From 39-52-133 sp041488395 (GTDB taxonomy: Bacteria > Pseudomonadota > Gammaproteobacteria > Burkholderiales > Gallionellaceae): a stretch of DNA of 18,626 bases. Location: positions 1 to 18,626 of the forward strand of contig JBGPPE010000046.1 in NCBI GenBank assembly GCA_041488395.1, given 5' to 3'. Below, one piece after another: positions 14,433-18,626 of the stretch. The notes below the pieces were generated by a model. That model was not told the DNA's origin. It made no database searches and saw only the letters and a list, made by a program, of their open reading frames with translations. A program made the translations under genes and the position numbers. How positions within the stretch are numbered: the stretch's first letter is position 1; the number at the start of each line of letters is the position of its first letter.

Positions 14433-15278
14433 TTACTGCTCGAAACGCATGGACAAATCCAGCGCCTGCACATCCTTGGTCAGGCTGCCGATGGAGATGC
14501 GGTCCACGCCGGTCTCGGCAATGGCGCGCACCGTCTCCAGATTCACCCCGCCGGAGGCTTCCAGTTCGGCACGGCCGACAGTGAGCTGCACCGCGGCGCG
14601 CATGCCGGCCAGGTCAAAATTATCCAGCAGGATCAGTTTTGCTCCCGCATCCAGCGCCTCACCCAGCTGTGCCAGCGTTTCCACTTCAATCTGGATGGTG
14701 ACACCGGCCGGGGCGATGCGCATCGCTTCGGCCAGCGCCGGGCGCACGCCGCCGGCCGCCATGATGTGGTTTTCCTTGATCAAAATGCCGTCAAACAGGC
14801 CAATGCGCTGGTTGTGCCCGCCGCCGGCCTGCACCGCGTATTTCTGTGCCATGCGCAAACCCGGCAGGGTTTTGCGCGTGTCCAGGATTTTGGCTTTAGT
14901 GCCGCGCACCAGCTCGACATAGCGCCGTGTCAGCGTGGCGGTGGCGGACAGTGTCTGCAGAAAATTCAGCGCGCAGCGTTCCGCACTCAGCATGGCGCGC
15001 GCATTGCCGCGGATTTCGCACAGCGTCTGTGCGGCCGTGACGGCATCGCCATCCTGGGCCGACCAGGTAAGGCTGCAGTGCGGGTCGAGCGCCTTGAAGC
15101 AGGCATCAAACCACGCCGTGCCACACAGCACCGCATCCTGCCGCGTGATGATGGTGGCGTGCCCCACCTTGCCGGCTGGGATCAGCTGTGCGGTCAAATC
15201 GCCGCCGCGCAGGTCCTCCTGCAATGCGGCAGCCACGTTGGCGTTGAGGTGGGGGATGAGGGACTGATCGATAAACAT
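14433..15278 (-). CDS. nadC: Nicotinate-nucleotide pyrophosphorylase (carboxylating) NadC
   Basis: NadC (quinolinate phosphoribosyltransferase) makes nicotinate mononucleotide from quinolinate and PRPP in de novo NAD synthesis. The 281-aa length is normal. Diagnostic blocks: the N-terminal ALQEDLRGGDLTAQLI, then AERCALNFLQTLSATAT, the active-site LDTRKTLPGLRMAQKYAVQAGGGHNQRIGLFDGILIKENH, EVETLAQLGEALDAGAKLILLDNF, and the C-terminal phosphate-binding LEASGGVNLETVRAIAETGVDRISIGSLT. The start at 15278 fits the family N-terminus although the Shine-Dalgarno is poor; the gene starts ten bases after the stop of a 79-aa gene, so translation may be coupled. No nadA or nadB is nearby. Confidence 0.96.
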   Translation of the reverse strand: MFIDQSLIPHLNANVAAALQEDLRGGDLTAQLIPAGKVGHATIITRQDAVLCGTAWFDACFKALDPHCSLTWSAQDGDAVTAAQTLCEIRGNARAMLSAERCALNFLQTLSATATLTRRYVELVRGTKAKILDTRKTLPGLRMAQKYAVQAGGGHNQRIGLFDGILIKENHIMAAGGVRPALAEAMRIAPAGVTIQIEVETLAQLGEALDAGAKLILLDNFDLAGMRAAVQLTVGRAELEASGGVNLETVRAIAETGVDRISIGSLTKDVQALDLSMRFEQ

Positions 15279-15288
15279 GATGAACTTT

Positions 15289-15528
15289 CTAGTCCAGCCA
15301 GCGCACCAGATAAAACAGGCGGAAGCCTTCGGATGAGCGCGACGGGCCGATCACGATGGCCGGAATAATATTTTCCGCAGCATTGGTCCCGGCGCGCGCC
15401 TCTTCTTCACTGGCCACCACGGTGACTACACCCTCGGGAAAACGCTTGCGCTTGAGGCTGGGGGTATTGATCAGGGCGTAGCATTCGTTGGTGATGCCGG
15501 CGACAGGGTCGATCAGATGGGGTTTCAT
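15289..15528 (-). CDS. Small hypothetical protein (79 aa) upstream of nadC
   Basis: A 79-aa soluble protein starting MKPHLIDPVAGITNECYALINT and ending FRLFYLVRWLD. Predicted character is mixed alpha/beta, with a basic patch (SLKRKRF), a VVTVVASEEEARAG strand-helix and an IIPAIVIGPSRSSEGF segment. The ATG at 15528 is preferred to an in-frame TTG at 15546, although neither has a strong ribosome-binding site. It ends ten bases before nadC and probably shares its transcript. I recognise no family. It may be a small regulator or NAD-related accessory, but only the position hints at that. Confidence 0.62.
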   Translation of the reverse strand: MKPHLIDPVAGITNECYALINTPSLKRKRFPEGVVTVVASEEEARAGTNAAENIIPAIVIGPSRSSEGFRLFYLVRWLD

Positions 15529-15573
15529 GGTGTGTGCTTTGTCCAAATTGGCTTGTGTGGCAAGTTTAGCAGG

Positions 15574-16896
15574 TTAGCCTGCGGATTGACTCTGGCCGTC
15601 CTCGTGGCGCAAGCGCCAGCGCAGCAGGCTGAAGGCAATGGCGGTGTGGCTAGCCATGACCAGTACGCCCTGCCACGGGTTGTCGGCGCCCACCGGCAGG
15701 AAAAAATACGACAGCGATTCCATGTTGGCCACCCGCGTCAGGAACGGCAGCAGCATGTTGATCACCACCAGATAGAACAGCGCAGCGCCAACCGCGCGCT
15801 TGCTGTTGGGCGAAAAGGTAAAGAACAGGAAGATGCAGGTATCGCGCAACAGCATCAGTGCCAGGGTCAGCGGTGCCATGCCGAAGATCACGCTGGCAGT
15901 GCGGCTGAGCTGCAGCTCGTCAGCGCTGACAGAAGCGAGCAGGGCAAACAGGAAGGACAATGCCAGCGTGCTGGGCCACAGCGGCAACTGCTGCAGCCAG
16001 CCCTGCCAGTCCTCCGCCTTCTGCCTCAGCTTCAGGCGGCGCCACACCACCAGTCCGGTCGGCTCGGTGATCAGCGCAACATAAGTCATGCTGACGGCGA
16101 CAAAGAGCGCGCTGGTAAACAGGCTATGGGCGGGATTGACGTCATAGTTGCTGAAAAAACCGGCCAGATAGGCACCGAGGATGACGGCAAACAGCGGCCA
16201 TGCCCACGGCAGGGTGCGCACCTGCAGGGCGCTGCACATGGTGCGCCAGGCGGCAAAAACGGCGCAGGCAGCAAACAGCACGCTGCTGCAAAACAGAAAC
16301 AGGCTGTTGGAAACCTGCATGCCCCACCAGTTGATCTGATAGCTGGACCAGATATTGTGGGCGGAGGAAATGAACATGAACAGCACGAACAGGGCCACCC
16401 AGCCCATGCCACCGCGCCGGATAATGCGCGACTCGATGCGGCTGCCATGCAGGTTCAGCGCAATCGAGGCGGCATGCAGCAGCACCGCTGTTGCCACCAG
16501 GGTCAGCAGATTCATCAGCGTGTCCGCCTCCTCATAGGCAAACCCGGTGAAGGCGGCCACCACCAGGCAGATCACCCCGCCATACCAGTTGAAGGAGGTG
16601 GCGCCGAACAGCTTGCCCCAGGTCATCTCCCATGGCTGCAGGGCGCTCATGCGCTGCTGGTCCCAGGTGTTGTCGCGCAACTCATCAACGATCGAAGCAT
16701 TGGCATTGCGCAGGCCCCACAGCCATACAATAAAAATAAATGACGTCGTTGCCGCGCTATGCAGGTCTTTGGCAAGCTGGAACGAGTTGGACAGAACAAT
16801 CGCCAGAAACAGCAGCCCCAGTATGGCGGGCATGGCGATCAGCCGGTGCGGAGAAAATGCCAGCCACAGGTTACGTCTGAATTCCGGATTGTTCAT
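15574..16896 (-). CDS. ABC-2-type transporter permease (multi-TM)
   Basis: A 440-aa hydrophobic protein with roughly ten to twelve membrane helices, for example AILGLLFLAIVLSN near the N-terminus, SFIFIVWLWGL, VICLVVAAFTGFAYEE and the C-terminal ALFYLVVINMLLPFL. An early soluble segment, NASIVDELRDNTWDQQRMSALQPWEMTWGK, resembles the loop in ABC-2 permeases that contacts the ATPase. The start codon overlaps the stop of the ATPase gene as ATGA, with GGAGGAAGC before it, so the two proteins should be made together. No substrate-binding protein or membrane-fusion partner is seen, which favours an exporter or a membrane-protein maturation role. The substrate is unknown. Confidence 0.85.
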   Translation of the reverse strand: MNNPEFRRNLWLAFSPHRLIAMPAILGLLFLAIVLSNSFQLAKDLHSAATTSFIFIVWLWGLRNANASIVDELRDNTWDQQRMSALQPWEMTWGKLFGATSFNWYGGVICLVVAAFTGFAYEEADTLMNLLTLVATAVLLHAASIALNLHGSRIESRIIRRGGMGWVALFVLFMFISSAHNIWSSYQINWWGMQVSNSLFLFCSSVLFAACAVFAAWRTMCSALQVRTLPWAWPLFAVILGAYLAGFFSNYDVNPAHSLFTSALFVAVSMTYVALITEPTGLVVWRRLKLRQKAEDWQGWLQQLPLWPSTLALSFLFALLASVSADELQLSRTASVIFGMAPLTLALMLLRDTCIFLFFTFSPNSKRAVGAALFYLVVINMLLPFLTRVANMESLSYFFLPVGADNPWQGVLVMASHTAIAFSLLRWRLRHEDGQSQSAG

Positions 16897-17825
16897 GCTT
16901 CCTCCGCTTGATGTAAGGCGATCGACTGCATATAGCTCTGCTGCAGATTTTCCTTTTGTTCGCTGAAACTGGCCACGGCGAAACCGGCCTGCAGCAGCGC
17001 CTGCAGCAGCGCGGCCTGGTCGGCCAGGTCGCCATGGAAATCAAAGCCGGCCAGATCGCCGGTGACATGCCTGAGCATGACCTGCCCCTGTTCTTTCAGC
17101 CACTCCGGCAGGCGTGCATCCGCCTGCGCCAGTTGCAGCAGCAAATGGCGCTGCGCCACTGCCGGGTGGGCAAGGCTCAGGGCGCGGTTTTCCAGCACAT
17201 GCCCCTCGCGCAGCGACAGCATGTGGGTGGAATATTCGTCCAGTTCGGCCAGGATGTGCGAGGACACCAGCAGCGTCATGCCGTCCGCCTGCAATTGGCG
17301 AAACAGCCCGGCCAGGCTGGCGCGTGCCTCCGGGTCCAGGCCCGAAGCCGGTTCGTCCAGCAGCAGCACTTTGGGCTTGTGGATGATGGCCTGGCCGATG
17401 GCGACACGCTGGCGCAGGCCGCGCGACAGGCTGCCGCTGGCTTGCTGCAGGCGCGCTTCCAGGCCCAGCTGCCTGGCCGTGGTGGCAATGGCCGCGGCTA
17501 TATCGGCCGCGGGCAGGCCTTGCGATGCCGCCGCATATTCCAGGCACTGCGCCACGCTGAGGTCCTGATACAGCCCGAAAAAATCGGACAGATAACCCAT
17601 GGTGCGGTGCACCTCGCGCGGATTGGCGATCACGTCCATGCCGGCCACATGGATAGAGCCGGTCAGCGGTGTTTCCAGCCCGGCGATGCAGCGCATCAAA
17701 GTTGTTTTGCCGGCGCCATTGGGGCCGACCAGCGCAGTCACGCTGCCAGCACTGACGGTCAGGCTGATGTTGTCCAGCGCGCGGTGGCCGGGGTAATCGA
17801 AGGTCAGGCCGGATATCTGGATCAT
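16893..17825 (-). CDS. ABC transporter ATP-binding protein (ABC-2 exporter type)
   Basis: A 310-aa ATPase. Walker A is GPNGAGKTT (34-42), the signature is LSRGLRQR (133-140), Walker B VLLLDEPASGLDP (153-165) and the H-loop SSHILAE (His190). The Q-loop region is GYLSDFFGLYQDLS. About 90 residues follow the nucleotide-binding domain; they have an NatA/CcmA-like exporter C-terminal extension, ending ENLQQSYMQSIALHQ. A local 12-base tandem repeat near 16985-17010 encodes LLQALLQA within it. The ATG at 17825 has AAGGA five bases upstream; an earlier in-frame start at 17882 would add 19 unsupported residues. It pairs with the overlapping permease to its left. Confidence 0.92.
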   Translation of the reverse strand: MIQISGLTFDYPGHRALDNISLTVSAGSVTALVGPNGAGKTTLMRCIAGLETPLTGSIHVAGMDVIANPREVHRTMGYLSDFFGLYQDLSVAQCLEYAAASQGLPAADIAAAIATTARQLGLEARLQQASGSLSRGLRQRVAIGQAIIHKPKVLLLDEPASGLDPEARASLAGLFRQLQADGMTLLVSSHILAELDEYSTHMLSLREGHVLENRALSLAHPAVAQRHLLLQLAQADARLPEWLKEQGQVMLRHVTGDLAGFDFHGDLADQAALLQALLQAGFAVASFSEQKENLQQSYMQSIALHQAEEA

Positions 17826-17930
17826 GCTAATCCTTACAGAAAGATGCCATAAGAGAGCTGCGTATCGGCGCGAGTCTACCATTGATTATGGCGGCTGCCA
17901 GCAGCGACAAAAGCGGCGAAAAATGGCATG

Positions 17931-17981
17931 TTGACACTGCCGTGTTTGCGGTGTTACTTTGGTGCTACTTATCGATGGGAG
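17931..17981 (+). promoter_or_regulatory. Promoter/operator region of the toxin-antitoxin pair
   Basis: A consensus TTGACA (17931-17936) is followed after 17 bases by a poor -10 candidate, TTACTT. Two near-identical octamers, TGTTACTT (17952-17959) and TGCTACTT (17963-17970), start 11 bases apart (one helical turn) over the -10 region. This is a reasonable operator for an autoregulating RHH antitoxin. GGGAG at 17977-17981 is the antitoxin ribosome-binding site. Confidence 0.4.
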
Positions 17982-17988
17982 CATAGCT

Positions 17989-18270
17989 ATGGCGGTCACC
18001 ACAACGCTCAAATTACCGGAAGAACTCAAGGCACGCATTAGCTCCGCTGCGGAAGCCGCAGGCAAAACCCCCCATGCCTACATGATCGATGCACTGGCCG
18101 CCCATGCCGCACTGGATGAGCGCCGCAAAGCTTTTGTTGCCTCCGCTTATGCCGCCGAGCAAGAGGTTGCAGAGTATGGGCTGGTCTACGATGCCGATGA
18201 AGTGTTCAGCCATATCCAGGCCAAACTCGACGGCAAGCCCAGCAAACGCCCCAAAGCCAAAAAACTCTGA
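17989..18270 (+). CDS. Type II antitoxin, ribbon-helix-helix (CopG/ParD-like)
   Basis: A 93-aa protein. The N-terminus AVTTTLKLPEELKARISSAAEAAGKTPHAYMIDAL is a typical ribbon-helix-helix DNA-binding domain: strand TTTLKLP, two helices and a G-K-T turn. The C-terminal half (QEVAEYGLVYDADEVFSHIQ then a Lys-rich tail KPSKRPKAKKL) would wrap and neutralise the toxin. The ATG at 17989 has GGGAG seven bases upstream; an in-frame start at 17959 lies within the presumed promoter and is rejected. The stop overlaps the toxin start by one base (TGATG), so translation is coupled. It probably represses its own promoter through the octamer repeats upstream. Confidence 0.88.
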   Translation: MAVTTTLKLPEELKARISSAAEAAGKTPHAYMIDALAAHAALDERRKAFVASAYAAEQEVAEYGLVYDADEVFSHIQAKLDGKPSKRPKAKKL

Positions 18271-18563
18271 TGACACGGCTCGTCCTGGCCCCTCGTGCCA
18301 TGCAGGATATGGAGCGGTTGAGCGACTTTCTGCTGGCAACCGAGCCGCAGTCCGCAAGCCAGACCATTGACGTGCTGATAGGCGGCTTGCAGATACTGAA
18401 ACTCCACCCCCTGGTTGGGCGAACAGTCGAGCACGACTATCGCGAATTGCTGATCTCAAGGGGGCGCACCGGCTATGTGGCGCTATACCTCTATGATGTG
18501 GTGAAGGATGTGGCACTGATACTGGCGATACGACATCAGCGGGAAGATGATTTTTATAATTGA
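18270..18563 (+). CDS. Type II toxin of the RelE/ParE superfamily
   Basis: A 97-aa protein with the RelE/ParE pattern: an N-terminal beta strand (TRLVLAPRAMQDMERLSDFL leading into helices), a helical hairpin, PLVGRTVEHDYRELLIS with the conserved Pro-x-x-Gly-Arg and Arg-Glu-Leu, then GYVALYLYDVVKDVALILAIRHQRE, the C-terminal sheet with the RHQRE end. ParE members inhibit DNA gyrase and RelE members cleave mRNA on the ribosome; the sequence resembles ParE more (no clear RelE catalytic residues), but the target is not certain. It starts within the antitoxin stop codon. It looks intact, so the module may be functional. Confidence 0.88.
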   Translation: MTRLVLAPRAMQDMERLSDFLLATEPQSASQTIDVLIGGLQILKLHPLVGRTVEHDYRELLISRGRTGYVALYLYDVVKDVALILAIRHQREDDFYN

Positions 18564-18626
18564 TGTTTTTTTCGGAACGAGGAAAACAACTGGCTGTCGG
18601 GCCACCCCCGACGGTGTTGCCTTTGA
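18564..18626. other. Right-edge intergenic stretch with a short hairpin
   Basis: After the toxin stop there is a T-rich tract (18575-18582) and a small perfect hairpin, GTCGGG (18596-18601) with CCCGAC (18607-18612), but no T-run after it. No gene start is visible before the window ends. Confidence 0.35.

Noticed and set aside
15517..16743. Plus-strand open frame of 408 codons rich in Gln/His/Gly
   Set aside because: It is the antisense shadow of the ABC permease; a Gln/His-rich composition is typical of such shadows of membrane proteins.
16956..17852. Plus-strand open frame of 298 codons
   Set aside because: It is antisense to the ABC ATPase with intact Walker motifs.

Overview
The window looks like chromosomal DNA of a free-living betaproteobacterium, possibly of the Nitrosomonadales/Gallionellaceae type. 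This is inferred from gene content (a TusE/DsrC-like protein, SelO, EgtB/EgtD, TrxC with an N-terminal zinc ribbon, NadC, several small conserved hypotheticals) and from intergenic repeats of a style common in proteobacteria. No database search was possible. I see no rRNA, tRNA, CRISPR array, transposase or phage gene. All genes except the partial one at the left edge appear intact.

Left part (1-4121, plus strand): the C-terminus of a Cys/Trp-rich hypothetical protein, a single-cysteine TusE/DsrC-family protein behind a good sigma70-like promoter, the protein AMPylase SelO, a 75-aa hypothetical, a ~140-bp repeat with inverted ends, and a tightly coupled pair made of a cysteine-rich 147-aa protein and a 349-aa protein that I recall as Sfum_1244-like.

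Middle (4145-8557): a leftward EamA/DMT permease whose 5' leader has a promoter, nested stems, a strong terminator and a possible competing antiterminator pairing, so it may be a riboswitch or attenuator. Rightward follow a 134-aa conserved hypothetical, an inverted-pair repeat, a class I SAM methyltransferase with a PCC motif, and a PAS-PAS-GGDEF diguanylate cyclase behind a long hairpin-rich intergenic region.

Right-middle (8639-13354, all minus strand): transcription would run trxC > small lipoprotein > Old Yellow Enzyme > egtB > egtD > DJ-1/PfpI. The gaps are short and egtB/egtD overlap by ATGA. The products together suggest thiol/redox and reactive-electrophile defence.

Right part (13421-18563): a DDAH/arginine-dihydrolase-like enzyme and nadC (preceded in transcription by a 79-aa hypothetical) are separated by a ~129-bp element with 30-bp inverted arms. 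Next comes an overlapping ABC-2 ATPase/permease pair (minus strand), then a plus-strand RHH antitoxin/ParE-like toxin pair with a repeated motif in its promoter region.
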